A DNA stretch of 64,000 nt from Leptolyngbya sp. Cla-17. GTDB lineage: Bacteria > Cyanobacteriota > Cyanobacteriia > Leptolyngbyales > Leptolyngbyaceae. The notes beneath the pieces are model-generated. The model was not told the DNA's origin, ran no database searches, and worked only from the letters and a program-made list of their open reading frames with translations. Of the stretch, positions 26,346 to 34,980 are shown piece after piece; position 1 is the first letter of the stretch, and each line of letters starts with the position of its first letter. The position numbers and the translations under genes were made by a program. The stretch is from NCBI RefSeq assembly GCF_016807185.1, contig NZ_JAEVYN010000002.1:1606528-1670527 (forward strand). The letters run 5' to 3'.

Positions 26346-26936
26346 ATGATCAATCAGCGTGGGTGTCAGTATCTTTGGGGTGCGATCGCCCTAACCCTGA
26401 GCAGTGTTGCGGTTCAGTCTGCTGCCCATAGTCAGTCATTAGCCACCGCCCAGCCTCGAACTGGAACTTCACTCATTCGCCCAGCCACCACCTGCCCAAC
26501 GGAACTAGAACCGCTGACAAAAGCACTCCTTCGTGATTTGCCAAGCTATATTAACCGTCTCAGCCATCAGCGAAGTAATCAGTTTCCTACTTATGCGATC
26601 GCAGCAACCCAGCCGAATATTGAGCCTTTGCCTGTAGTAACCAGCACCACGACTGATGCGAACCAGGGTGGATTGCAGCAAGCATTCTTCACCGTTTTAG
26701 AACGGGAATACGACAGCAAAAAGCCCACTTCCTATCAGCATTACCACTGGCTATTTCTAGCCCGCACTCCAACCTCAGGTTGGCAAGTCGCAATCCTGTA
26801 TTCTCGTAGGGGTCTCTATCCCACAGATAATCGATACGCCGGTCCACTCCGAGAGACAACTCAGGAGTTAACCGCCCAGGCGATTCGACGCTGGCTACGT
26901 GATTGTCAAGCGGGAGCCATACCCATTACTGACTAG
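26346..26936 (+). CDS. Exported hypothetical protein, 196 aa
   Basis: The first 30 residues form a signal peptide (GAIALTLSSVAVQSAAHSQS), so the protein is exported to the periplasm or thylakoid lumen. The mature part has two Cys (TTCPTELEPL and LRDCQAGA) that could form a disulfide, a central variable stretch (PNIEPLPVV) and a conserved-looking core (FFTVLEREYDSKKPT, YHWLFLARTP, GWQVAILYSRRG). No enzyme motif is visible. The ATG at 26346 is the first in frame; an origin in a cyanobacterial family is likely but unnamed. Confidence 0.6.
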   Translation: MINQRGCQYLWGAIALTLSSVAVQSAAHSQSLATAQPRTGTSLIRPATTCPTELEPLTKALLRDLPSYINRLSHQRSNQFPTYAIAATQPNIEPLPVVTSTTTDANQGGLQQAFFTVLEREYDSKKPTSYQHYHWLFLARTPTSGWQVAILYSRRGLYPTDNRYAGPLRETTQELTAQAIRRWLRDCQAGAIPITD

Positions 26937-27008
26937 TCGTTGATTGGGTCACTGGACTTGCTGCAAACTGGAGCCTCTTGCACATTCCGCAGTAGGAGTC
27001 CAATCCAT

Positions 27009-27731
27009 TTAAACAGCAGAAATAGTGAGATCGAGAATGGGCTGGTTGGTGAGGCAGCGCCAATGGCAATCAAAAAGGTCAGGTTCTTGAAGATTGATGC
27101 TGGCGATCGCGGGGGCTGCGGGAAATGGTATCAGCCGATCAAACTGAAGTGTTTCTCCATGAAAGCCAAATTGCAGCAGATAAACCGCAGGAGGCACGGC
27201 CAGCGATCGCAGCAATCGCTGGGCTAAACCATATAGCGCCTGCCGCTGCACGTCAACCAAATGAATCGGTTGAAAATAATGGGATGCGTTGAGGTCAGAT
27301 CCCACTGGAACTGCGCCTTTCACGCCAATTACTTCACCATACAAAGGTCCTTTGCCGGTTAGCACAATGGGCAACCATCCATTGCCCTCTCCAACTTTGT
27401 ACTGCCATTGCAAAACCCGCTGTCTCAGACCCTCAATATCTTGACAGGCTTGATAAACAGACTGTGCAGGAAACTCTAACCATTCTGGTACTGCCAAAGT
27501 TAGCGGACAGAGAAGCGAGTCTCCTAACCCCTCATGGCTAAACTGATTGGGTGTCAACGTTGTTGCAACTCGAACTTCCACTTGCCAAGATGACTGATCT
27601 AAAGCAGTAGTGTTGGAAGTTGCTTGGTTATCCCTGATGGCTATTTGCAGCGCATCAATCATTTGTGTTGCCGCAGAAAAGCCTGAAGGCTGAGCTTGAT
27701 CTGAATCGACTAAAATCAGGACGTTAGGCAT
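27009..27731 (-). CDS. Hypothetical protein downstream of a coiled-coil gene, 240 aa
   Basis: A soluble protein starting MPNVLILVDSDQAQPSGF. ATG 27731 overlaps the end of the upstream gene by 8 bases (the stop codon lies in ATGCCTAA), which favours translational coupling and fixes the start; a TTG two codons earlier also exists. The opening strand VLILVDSD suggests a Rossmann-like fold, and Trp/Leu-rich stretches follow (WLPIVLTGKGPLYGEVIGVKG). I do not recognise the family. Its partner is the coiled-coil protein upstream. Confidence 0.55.
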   Translation of the reverse strand: MPNVLILVDSDQAQPSGFSAATQMIDALQIAIRDNQATSNTTALDQSSWQVEVRVATTLTPNQFSHEGLGDSLLCPLTLAVPEWLEFPAQSVYQACQDIEGLRQRVLQWQYKVGEGNGWLPIVLTGKGPLYGEVIGVKGAVPVGSDLNASHYFQPIHLVDVQRQALYGLAQRLLRSLAVPPAVYLLQFGFHGETLQFDRLIPFPAAPAIASINLQEPDLFDCHWRCLTNQPILDLTISAV

Positions 27732-28269
27732 TCCCAAAGCTCGGCATTACAATTCCTGGACGAGGAAAGCTGGGTAGATCCAAGTGAGTTTGGCGGCGGT
27801 TTCGCACGGCTAAGCGATAGCTAACGCTTTGCAGTTCGGCGTGTAGTTGACGGTTTTCTCGCTGAATTTGAACCACTTTTTCTTTCACTGGAGCAAGCCG
27901 CTCTGCAAACTTTTGCCGATAGATTTTGGGTAGTTCTTCTACAACCTGTTCCAACATGCGTGAGCGATCGCTCAACTCTTGTACAGACTGGCGAAGCTGG
28001 TAGATCTCACCATCGCGATCGCTAATTTGCCCTTGATAAAACGAAACTTGCTCCTCCACACCCTTTAACTGCTCTCGTAAAGCACGCACCTCCACCAAAT
28101 GCCGCTCAGATACTTCTGAACTTGGCATGAAGGCTGCATTTCCCTTTACCAGCCGAAACAGTTCTTGGGAGAGCTGCTGCACTAAGCTGTCTCGCATTTG
28201 TAACTCTTCCCGTAGGCGAGCCACTTCTGCTTGAGGATCAATCACATTTATTCCAATAGATTCAGTCAC
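27724..28269 (-). CDS. Coiled-coil protein, 181 aa
   Basis: Residues 10-150 are dominated by heptad-repeat coiled coil (EVARLREELQMRDSLVQQLS, then EVRALREQLKGVEEQVSFYQ and KVVQIQRENRQLHAELQSV). There is no membrane helix. The C-terminal tail (LPSFPRPGIVMPSFGNA) is short and Pro-rich. It is likely a structural or scaffold protein. The last 8 bases overlap the start of the next gene, so the two form a coupled pair of unknown purpose. Confidence 0.6.
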   Translation of the reverse strand: MTESIGINVIDPQAEVARLREELQMRDSLVQQLSQELFRLVKGNAAFMPSSEVSERHLVEVRALREQLKGVEEQVSFYQGQISDRDGEIYQLRQSVQELSDRSRMLEQVVEELPKIYRQKFAERLAPVKEKVVQIQRENRQLHAELQSVSYRLAVRNRRQTHLDLPSFPRPGIVMPSFGNA

Positions 28270-28495
28270 AGCTTTATTACTCCGTTGTTAATGCTTGAAA
28301 ATAATTCGTCTAGTTTCTCAGAAGAAAAGCCAAGAAACAATCGACGGTGTATCACCTTTAGTTGCAGCTAATGTATCACTTGCAATCGCAATTGATACTT
28401 GATTTATAGTTCTTTTCAATCAACTTTTGAAGAAGTTCAACAGTTAAAGCGTTGGAAAAGCCCAAATTAGCATAAAGCTAGCCCTGTGAAGCAAT

Positions 28496-28535
28496 TAAAA
28501 AGCCCTACGGCTTGAATATTTTCAAACGGTAGGGC
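28496..28535 (-). terminator. Rho-independent terminator after rpsF
   Basis: On the minus strand a stem of GCCCTACCG paired to CGTAGGGC, extended by TTTGAA/TTCAA with one bulge, is followed by TTTTT. It lies about 20 bases beyond the rpsF stop, a classic position. Confidence 0.8.
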
Positions 28536-28554
28536 AAATATTTTAGAGTGAATG

Positions 28555-28878
28555 CTACTCTTCTACTTCTTCAACGACTTCTACTTTTGGAGCGTCTTGC
28601 CGCACCGTGAGATAACGGATCACATCATCACTCAAACGCATTGCCTTCTCTAGGGGGGCAATTTCTTTACCACTTCCGTGGTAGTTCATTTGAATATAAA
28701 CGCCTTCCCGATGCCGATTAATTTCGTATGCCAACCGACGCTTGCCGCGGTGCTGGGTTTCGAGGATTTCGGCTCCATTATCTTTCAAAATTGTTTGATA
28801 TTTTTCGATCGCTTGACCGACCGCTTCTTCACCTGCATCAGGGCGAAGGATATACATTGTTTCGTACAGTTGAGGCAT
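28555..28878 (-). CDS. rpsF: 30S ribosomal protein S6
   Basis: A 107-aa small-subunit protein that binds S18 in the platform. Starts YETMYILRPDAGEEAV, has the central QHRGKRRLAYEINRHREGVY block and a C-terminal acidic tail (VEVVEEVEE) typical of cyanobacteria. AAGGAG sits 7 bases before the ATG at 28878. It stands as a single gene closed by its own terminator; rpsR and rplI are not in the window. Confidence 0.96.
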   Translation of the reverse strand: MPQLYETMYILRPDAGEEAVGQAIEKYQTILKDNGAEILETQHRGKRRLAYEINRHREGVYIQMNYHGSGKEIAPLEKAMRLSDDVIRYLTVRQDAPKVEVVEEVEE

Positions 28879-29076
28879 GAAAATCTCCTTGTGGACTAGA
28901 CGGCTTCTGTAGTAAGTAGGGCTAAAAAAGTATCACACTGCTTCAAAAATGGTCTGACGACCCACAGACGACAAGTTTTTAACTTTTGTTAAAGGCAGCT
29001 TACAAAAGCAAGGACTTACAATCATATACCAATTTTTCACATACCAGTTTTGAGTTTCCCTAAACTCATCACCTCG

Positions 29077-30249
29077 TTAAGAGACTATCGATGTTTGCCG
29101 CAGGGCTTGGATCGTTGTGATCGCGAATTCTGCCACTTGATCAATCTCAGCTTCCGTATTGAATCGGCCGATTCCAAATCGCAGAGAGGCATAAGCAAGC
29201 GCATCCGATCGTCCGATTGCCTGAAGGACGTGGGAAGGAGCCGATTTTGCGGCAGTGCAGGCAGAGCCAGAAGACAGGGCAACATGAGGCTGCAATCCCA
29301 GCAGTAGTGCTTGCCCATCCACACCATCCACGCTGATGTTAAGGTTTCCGGCCAGGCGCTGAGTAGGGTGCCCGTTCTGGTAAATCTTGTCCAGCTGGCT
29401 GAGGTGATGCCACAGGCGATCGCGCAGGTAGGACGTTTGCGCCGCTTCTGCACCCATCTCATCAATACCTAACTGCACCGCTGCGGCAAAACCAACGATT
29501 TGCGGTGTGTAAAGCGTGCCGGATCGCAGTCCGCGTTCATGTCCGCCACCGTGTAGTTGAGGCGCAATCTGCACTCGTGGGTTGCGGCGACGCACATACA
29601 GCGCACCAATGCCTTTCGGACCGTAAATTTTATGTGCAGTGAGTGACATTAAATCTATTTTCATTGCATTCACATTTAGCGGAATTTTGCCGATCGCCTG
29701 AGCTGCATCCGTATGAAACAAAATTCCACGTTGATGGCACAATGCGCCAATTTCAGCGATCGGCTGCAACACGCCAATTTCATTGTTTGCTGCCATCACC
29801 GACACTAAAATCGTATCGGGACGCAGGGCGTTTTCCAGGTCAGCTAGGCTAATTAATCCATTCGACTGCACGGGCAAAAAAGTGATGTCAAATCCGAGCG
29901 ATCGCAGGTAGCGGCAGGGGTCTAGCACCGCGTTATGCTCAGTCACCACAGCAACGATGTGCTTGCCGCGATCAAGGTAGGCCTCTGCTACGCCTTTGAT
30001 TGCCAGGTTGTTGGCTTCCGTAGCTCCGCTCGTAAAGATAATTTCTTCTGGTGTTGCCGCGATCGCCGCTGCCAATTGTTCTCTAGCTTGCTGCACGGCT
30101 GCTTCGGCTTCCCACCCATATTGATGACTCACACTTGCAGGATTTCCAAAGTATTGAGTAAAAAAGGGCATCATTGCTGCCATAACCCGTTGATCAACGG
30201 GCGTAGTGGAATGGCAATCTAAGTAAATCGGACGTGGAGAGGTATTCAT
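29077..30249 (-). CDS. Cysteine desulfurase (NifS/IscS type)
   Basis: A 390-aa PLP enzyme that takes sulfur from cysteine for Fe-S clusters and thiolated tRNA. The PLP Lys lies in SLTAHKIYGPKG, the cofactor-binding block is FHTDAAQAIGKI, and the catalytic Cys is in ALSSGSACTAAKSAPSHVL, whose short loop marks group I enzymes. The start YLDCHSTTPVDQRV is canonical. No iscU or nifU is next to it, so the partner scaffold cannot be named. The ATG at 30249 is the first in frame. Confidence 0.9.
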   Translation of the reverse strand: MNTSPRPIYLDCHSTTPVDQRVMAAMMPFFTQYFGNPASVSHQYGWEAEAAVQQAREQLAAAIAATPEEIIFTSGATEANNLAIKGVAEAYLDRGKHIVAVVTEHNAVLDPCRYLRSLGFDITFLPVQSNGLISLADLENALRPDTILVSVMAANNEIGVLQPIAEIGALCHQRGILFHTDAAQAIGKIPLNVNAMKIDLMSLTAHKIYGPKGIGALYVRRRNPRVQIAPQLHGGGHERGLRSGTLYTPQIVGFAAAVQLGIDEMGAEAAQTSYLRDRLWHHLSQLDKIYQNGHPTQRLAGNLNISVDGVDGQALLLGLQPHVALSSGSACTAAKSAPSHVLQAIGRSDALAYASLRFGIGRFNTEAEIDQVAEFAITTIQALRQTSIVS

Positions 30250-30387
30250 CTAGTTAATAAACGCAAATGCCACCCGTTTCCTGAGTATTAACAGTAGTGT
30301 TTCCAGGGTTGTCTTCCGGCAACTTCATGACGGCTAGCCAGTATCAGGTTATCGCGAACAATAGCTCAAGCAACCTATCAGGGATAT

Positions 30388-31089
30388 CTACTTGCATTTC
30401 AGAGAATTAAAAACAGTATTAGAGGTTTGCTTCGCGTTTAGCCCGATCGCGGTCACTGTTACTTGACGTTTACTATTCTCAAACGTCGCGATCGCGTCAT
30501 ATTTAGCTGCCGGGATACCTGGAAGCTGCTCGCTCAAAATAAGCTCACCCGTTTGAATCCGAACGGGCACCACAGAACCACAGAATTTCCTGTCTTCGAT
30601 TGTTTCAGTGGTTGCCCGAAAATCTTCTCCAGAGCGGTAAGAGAAAGAAAAATCAGGCGACGAAAAAAGATCGTAAGGATCAGTAGGTTTAGCAGCATAA
30701 ACATCAGGAACAACCACGCTACCAACGGGAGTTTCCACATCTAGCGGCACTCTAGCAATAAATAACTCAACCCCTTTGAGTTCTGCCAATTTGGCGGGTG
30801 AGACTAAGTTGCCATCCCTAGGAAATCCAGGGCTAGTGACGATCGCCACCTTTGCCCCGCCAAAATTTGACCCAAACGCTCCTTGGGCACCCCCCGGAAT
30901 TTGATAATCCATCAGGCTACGGGCAATCAAAGTCGCCCGCTGAGGATTAGCCGCATTACTAAAAAATTTGTAGACCAACCCCGCTGTCCCAATCGCCACC
31001 AGGGAAACGCCAGCTAAGGCGATCGCGATCGTTTCCCAGATGGTAACGGAATACTGGGATTGCACTGGTTTATCTGCCGCATCGGTCAT
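30388..31089 (-). CDS. Conserved hypothetical membrane-anchored protein, 233 aa
   Basis: One N-terminal hydrophobic helix (ETIAIALAGVSLVAIGTAGLV, about 20-40) after a short polar head is followed by a soluble domain on the far side of the membrane. The domain repeats short beta-like stretches (AKVAIVTSP, VELFIARVPLD, VVPVRIQTG) and contains a pair of Cys (RKFCGSVV and SLKCK). I do not recognise a named family, but the length and layout recur in cyanobacteria. It is separated from ilvC by about 180 bases that include heptad repeats. Confidence 0.55.
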   Translation of the reverse strand: MTDAADKPVQSQYSVTIWETIAIALAGVSLVAIGTAGLVYKFFSNAANPQRATLIARSLMDYQIPGGAQGAFGSNFGGAKVAIVTSPGFPRDGNLVSPAKLAELKGVELFIARVPLDVETPVGSVVVPDVYAAKPTDPYDLFSSPDFSFSYRSGEDFRATTETIEDRKFCGSVVPVRIQTGELILSEQLPGIPAAKYDAIATFENSKRQVTVTAIGLNAKQTSNTVFNSLKCK

Positions 31090-31120
31090 GAAACTAAGCC
31101 TTGCTCTTGGATAACGAGGG

Positions 31121-31190
31121 AAAGTGCGAAGTGCGGAAAGAAACGTACGGAGTGCGGAGTTTAAAGTACGGAGTGTGAACTGTAGAGTTT
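31121..31190. repeat. Heptad-type short repeats (STRR-like)
   Basis: Several imperfect copies of GTACGGAGTGCGGAG-like units with a roughly 7-base period. The same unit type recurs at 33851, 36079, 23308 and 44019 in this window, as for the dispersed heptad repeats known in filamentous cyanobacteria. Confidence 0.6.
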
Positions 31191-31266
31191 AGGTTTATGA
31201 CTTCTCTGTTCTGCTCTGCTCCCTATCTTATAGACTCCGTACTCCCAACCCCTTACTCTATAATTC

Positions 31267-32262
31267 TTATGCCTTCTTCAACCAGCTAAACATAGCGCGC
31301 AGATCTTTGCCCACTTCTTCAATTGGGTGTTCCGCTTCACGGCGGCGCATGGCGGTAAACCCTGGCTTGCCAGCCTGATTTTCCAGCACGAATTCCCGCG
31401 CAAACTGCCCGTTTTGAATTTCCAGCAGAATTTTCTTCATCTCAGCACGTGTTTCATTGGTGACAATGCGAGGACCACGGGTGAGATCGCCATATTCTGC
31501 GGTGTTGGAAATGCTGTCACGCATTTTTGCCAGTCCACCTTCCACAATCAAGTCCACAATCAGCTTCACTTCATGCAGACACTCAAAGTACGCCAGTTCG
31601 GGCTGATAGCCAGCATCCACCAAGGTTTCAAATCCGGCTTTAATCAGCTCACTTAAACCACCGCACAGTACAACCTGTTCACCAAATAAATCGGTTTCGG
31701 TTTCTTCGCGGAAGGTGGTTTCCAACACGCCTGCGCGGGTGCCACCAATGCCTTTTGCATAGGCCATCGCGCGATCGCGTGCCTGACCGGATGCATCTTG
31801 ATACACCGCAAACAGCGCCGGAACGCCTTCACCCTGCTCATAAGTGCGGCGCACGAGATGACCTGGACCTTTGGGAGCCACCATCACCACATCCACATGG
31901 CTAGGAGGCACGACTTGGGCAAAGTGAATGTTAAAGCCGTGGGCAAATGCCAGCACCTTTCCTTCGGTCAAATTTGGCTCAATTTCTTGCTTATAAACGG
32001 TCTTCTGCACTTCATCAGGCAGCAGAATCATGATGAAATCTGCCTGTTTAGAGGCTTCATCCACGCTCAAAACGGGTATTCCGGCATCCTTGGCTTTGCC
32101 AGCAGATTTACTGCCGGGATACAAGCCCACAATCACGTTGATGCCGCTGTCTTTCAAATTCAATGCGTGGGCGTGTCCTTGGGAACCATAGCCGATAATG
32201 GCAACGGTCTTGCCCGATAACAGATCCAAGTTGGCATCTGCGTCATAATACATTCGCGCCAT
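31267..32262 (-). CDS. ilvC: Ketol-acid reductoisomerase
   Basis: A 331-aa NADPH-dependent, Mg-requiring enzyme of valine and isoleucine synthesis. The Rossmann loop GYGSQGHAHALNL is at residues 24-36; VAPKGPGHLVRRTYEQG and DLFGEQVVLCGGLSELI carry metal and substrate ligands, as does the late EYGDLTRGPRIV. The short class I form matches other cyanobacteria. AAGGAG lies 10 bases before the ATG at 32262. Neighbours are unrelated, so it appears monocistronic. Confidence 0.97.
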   Translation of the reverse strand: MARMYYDADANLDLLSGKTVAIIGYGSQGHAHALNLKDSGINVIVGLYPGSKSAGKAKDAGIPVLSVDEASKQADFIMILLPDEVQKTVYKQEIEPNLTEGKVLAFAHGFNIHFAQVVPPSHVDVVMVAPKGPGHLVRRTYEQGEGVPALFAVYQDASGQARDRAMAYAKGIGGTRAGVLETTFREETETDLFGEQVVLCGGLSELIKAGFETLVDAGYQPELAYFECLHEVKLIVDLIVEGGLAKMRDSISNTAEYGDLTRGPRIVTNETRAEMKKILLEIQNGQFAREFVLENQAGKPGFTAMRRREAEHPIEEVGKDLRAMFSWLKKA

Positions 32263-32388
32263 GATGGGGTATCTCCTTGCGGCTTCGTAATTCCGTGCAA
32301 ACTTTTGATCTTACCAAAGGTCTTTGCCGTCTACGCATTATTTTGGCTTTTCGATAGAGTCAGAGAAAAGAGCGTCCAGAGTAAAGCA

Positions 32389-32889
32389 ATGAAAAGCCGT
32401 GCTAGACAGTTTTTGCAAATGATCTGTGTGCTGAGTCTCCTACTGAGCTTTAGCCCTCCGGCGATCGCGTCGGTGCACACTTACCCTGAAAGTGATAACT
32501 ACACGATGTTTCGATCGCTGCAAACCCTGCGAGATCAAAGCGATCGAGCTTGGCAATTCGTTTTGTTCAAGCGGGTTCATGGGGGACAGGTGGAAAGTAT
32601 TCATCTGCGCGTTGTGGGTTTTCCTGGTTCCGGGGAACTGGAACATCCGGCAGATTTGCAAATTACCAGTCCGCAGCAAACTTGGATGGCTACCGATACC
32701 TTGCCGCAGATCTCGCCATTTCCTACAAATGTGGGTGAATACGATGCCCTGGATGTCGTTACCGGGTTGACATCAGACGCACCGTTAAAGCTAGAATTGC
32801 CTGCTGTTAAAAGCAAGGTTGCGATCGCTGTGCCGCCGTTTGTGGTGAAAGAATGGCGCAGGGTTGCCGCTATGTGGCAAAACCCTTAA
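32389..32889 (+). CDS. DUF3122-domain exported protein
   Basis: A 166-aa protein from the ATG at 32389; an upstream in-frame ATG at 32305 would add a hydrophobic 28-residue leader before a second signal sequence, which is less likely. The signal peptide (RQFLQMICVLSLLLSFSPPA ending IAS) sends it across the membrane. The mature part, VHTYPESDNYTMFRSLQTL then RAWQFVLFKR and HLRVVGFPGSGEL, matches the cyanobacterial DUF3122 family of unknown function. It is convergent with the alpha/beta hydrolase, 12 bases apart. Confidence 0.75.
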   Translation: MKSRARQFLQMICVLSLLLSFSPPAIASVHTYPESDNYTMFRSLQTLRDQSDRAWQFVLFKRVHGGQVESIHLRVVGFPGSGELEHPADLQITSPQQTWMATDTLPQISPFPTNVGEYDALDVVTGLTSDAPLKLELPAVKSKVAIAVPPFVVKEWRRVAAMWQNP

Positions 32890-32901
32890 ATGGTAAAGCC
32901 C

Positions 32902-33792
32902 TCAAAGCGCACTCACCCACGATCGCAGCAGCTCATTCACCTGATCAGGAACCTCATCATGGGGACAATGCCCTGCCTGCAAGTAATATTCCGTCAACTG
33001 CGGATAGTACTCACGAAACTTGGCACCGCGATCGCGCGCATTAATCCACGGATCACCCTCACCCCACAGCATTAATAACGGACAAGTCAACTGACCGAGC
33101 AGCACATCCACCTTCTCACCTTGGGGCGTACGAAAGACCGATGCAAAAACCTTCGGCGCACCCGGATCGCAAGAAGGCTGATAGATTTCCTCCACCAGGC
33201 GGTCAGTCACGGCGCTCTGGTCGAGATACACCTTTTCTAGCGTTCTGCGAATCAAAAACTTTTGCCGCACATATTGAAATAGCAAGTAGCTTGCCCAGTC
33301 TTGCTGAAACAAACTGCGTATGACCGCACCCATCACTTCCCGAACCGGATCAGGTTTGGGCGGGGTAGCTTTCAAGTCAGTAAACGGTCCCGCACTGTTC
33401 ACTAACACCAACCCAGCCGCAGAAGTCGGACGCTGACTTGCCACACATAACGCTGCATAGCCACCCAGCGAATTACCCACCAGCACCGCAGGTTGACCCA
33501 TCACCTCAGTCACAAAGTCGTGCAGTTGATCGCGCCAGAGATCGCCGCTATATTGCCAGTCAGGTTTTGCCGATCGCCCAAACCCCAGTAAGTCGATCGC
33601 CCACACCTCAAATTCGTCGCTTAACCCAACAACATTTTTACGCCAGTGATCGGTCGAGGCACCGAAGCCGTGAATCAGTAGCAAAGGCGGGCGATCACTG
33701 TGTCGTTCTCCCGCCTTCACGTAATAAATCTGCTGACCCCGCCATTCCCAAAACTGCCCCGGCACCGCCACTGCTGATTCCATCACCCGCAT
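32902..33792 (-). CDS. Alpha/beta fold hydrolase
   Basis: A 296-aa hydrolase. The nucleophile elbow is GNSLGGYAA (Ser at about 108), the oxyanion region LLIHGFGASTDHWRKN is at about 35, the Asp lies in WGEGDPWINA and the His in AGHCPHDEVPDQ near the C terminus, which completes the Ser-Asp-His triad. Substrate is unknown; the cyanobacterial group resembles chlorophyll- or lipid-directed esterases, but no motif decides it. The start may be the third in-frame Met (33783) instead of 33792. Confidence 0.85.
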   Translation of the reverse strand: MRVMESAVAVPGQFWEWRGQQIYYVKAGERHSDRPPLLLIHGFGASTDHWRKNVVGLSDEFEVWAIDLLGFGRSAKPDWQYSGDLWRDQLHDFVTEVMGQPAVLVGNSLGGYAALCVASQRPTSAAGLVLVNSAGPFTDLKATPPKPDPVREVMGAVIRSLFQQDWASYLLFQYVRQKFLIRRTLEKVYLDQSAVTDRLVEEIYQPSCDPGAPKVFASVFRTPQGEKVDVLLGQLTCPLLMLWGEGDPWINARDRGAKFREYYPQLTEYYLQAGHCPHDEVPDQVNELLRSWVSAL

Positions 33793-33850
33793 ACGTTACA
33801 AACCTTAATAATTCCCTTTTATTTTACCGCAGCAGCTTTGGAAACATGGC

Positions 33851-33907
33851 GAACTCCGCACCCCGAACTCCTGATCCCGCACTCCTAACCCCCAACTCCC
33901 ACCAACT
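33851..33907. repeat. Heptad-type short repeats (STRR-like)
   Basis: Repeats of the CCGCACTCCTAACTCC type, seven-base period. They run into the 3' end of the ferritin-like gene: its final residues ELVGVGG and the TAG stop are made of repeat sequence. Confidence 0.6.
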
Positions 33908-34646
33908 CTGGAGTCGCTTCAGCTCGATCGAGCATTCCTTCTTGCGTTAGGTCAGGCATTTTGCCTCCTTTTTGCAGGAAACCACCCACCATAGCGATTA
34001 GGGCATTGACTTTGCGGGTGCGCCACAGATCGATCGCCTCATCCACCACCGCCGGAGACAACTGCCGCTCCAGCGCTTCTCGCAGATAGGCAGCGTGTCC
34101 AGTTTCATCTTGGGCAACACTGAGAATGCCTTTTTTCAAATTGACACTGGCGGGCTCGGTTTCAGGTAAGGCATTTGCCATCCGAACAAAGTCTTTGCTG
34201 GCATCTAGTTCAAGGATGTAAGTGCTGGCAAAAAATACGGTCCAATCAATGTTTTCGGGTTTTAGTTCTTCACTGGAGTAATCGCTGAAATAAGCCTCAA
34301 AAAATGGGCTGCGGCGACGTTCATCCGGCGTTCCATCAGTTGTCGTTTGTGGAATAGATTTGAAGTCAATCAGTTGCTTATTTAACTGCTTCAACGCATG
34401 GGCAAAAATTTGACCATGGCGACGCTCATCCGTGGCGTGACGAGCCAGCCGTTCTGCCAGCCAAGCGTCTCCTTCGGCAGCAGCCCGCGCACCAAGCGCT
34501 TCTAGAAAAGGAACAGAACCAGATTCTGCCATTTGCAGGGCTGCAAGCGTGTTGGGGCGAGTTTGCAAATCGCGCATGTTCCGGGCAGAAATGTAGGCAG
34601 ATGCACCAGAGCCAAGAATATGAAGCAGTTGGGTCGAAAGATTCAT
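33885..34646 (-). CDS. Ferritin-like di-iron protein
   Basis: A 253-aa, all-helical protein. Two E-x-x-H pairs, ATDERRHGQIF (about 75) and QDETGHAAYLRE (about 180), with Glu in AESGSVPFLEAL and ELDASKDF, form the ligand set of a ferritin-like di-iron centre. It resembles tRNA-hydroxylase-like and other oxygenase families, but the substrate is unassigned. Length is normal for the cyanobacterial family. The last residues (ELVGVGG) are encoded by a heptad repeat that supplies the stop codon, so the natural C terminus may have been lengthened or replaced. Confidence 0.6.
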   Translation of the reverse strand: MNLSTQLLHILGSGASAYISARNMRDLQTRPNTLAALQMAESGSVPFLEALGARAAAEGDAWLAERLARHATDERRHGQIFAHALKQLNKQLIDFKSIPQTTTDGTPDERRRSPFFEAYFSDYSSEELKPENIDWTVFFASTYILELDASKDFVRMANALPETEPASVNLKKGILSVAQDETGHAAYLREALERQLSPAVVDEAIDLWRTRKVNALIAMVGGFLQKGGKMPDLTQEGMLDRAEATPELVGVGG

Positions 34647-34980
34647 AAAATAGTTGCTTAGGAACGTACAGGCGAGATCCTAACGTCATTTCACAACTTG
34701 AGCCGTACAGAACCCGACTATTTTTACACCAATTTTAAGTCGGTCAATTCTAAGCGGTGACTTGTATTGCCGGACTTTTTAAAGTGGTACTGGATTTTTG
34801 AACTAGCCGTATCCAGCGTCAAAAAAGTTATAGCTGTCTAGAGAAAATCTGGCTACAGTTTATGAGGATGGTTGCGGTTGGCCTTGAGTCAGACAAAAAG
34901 GCAATTTCAAGAATTTTTCAGGCTCGTTGAACCAAGATTTATCAGGTCGCGATCGCAACTTCATTCGGGGAAACCATTTA
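34647..34980. other. Intergenic region upstream of panC/cmk
   Basis: About 330 bases between divergently transcribed genes. It must contain both promoters. I see no gene, repeat or RNA structure; a TTG-initiated extension of panC/cmk to 34927 is possible but not supported by conserved sequence. Confidence 0.3.
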
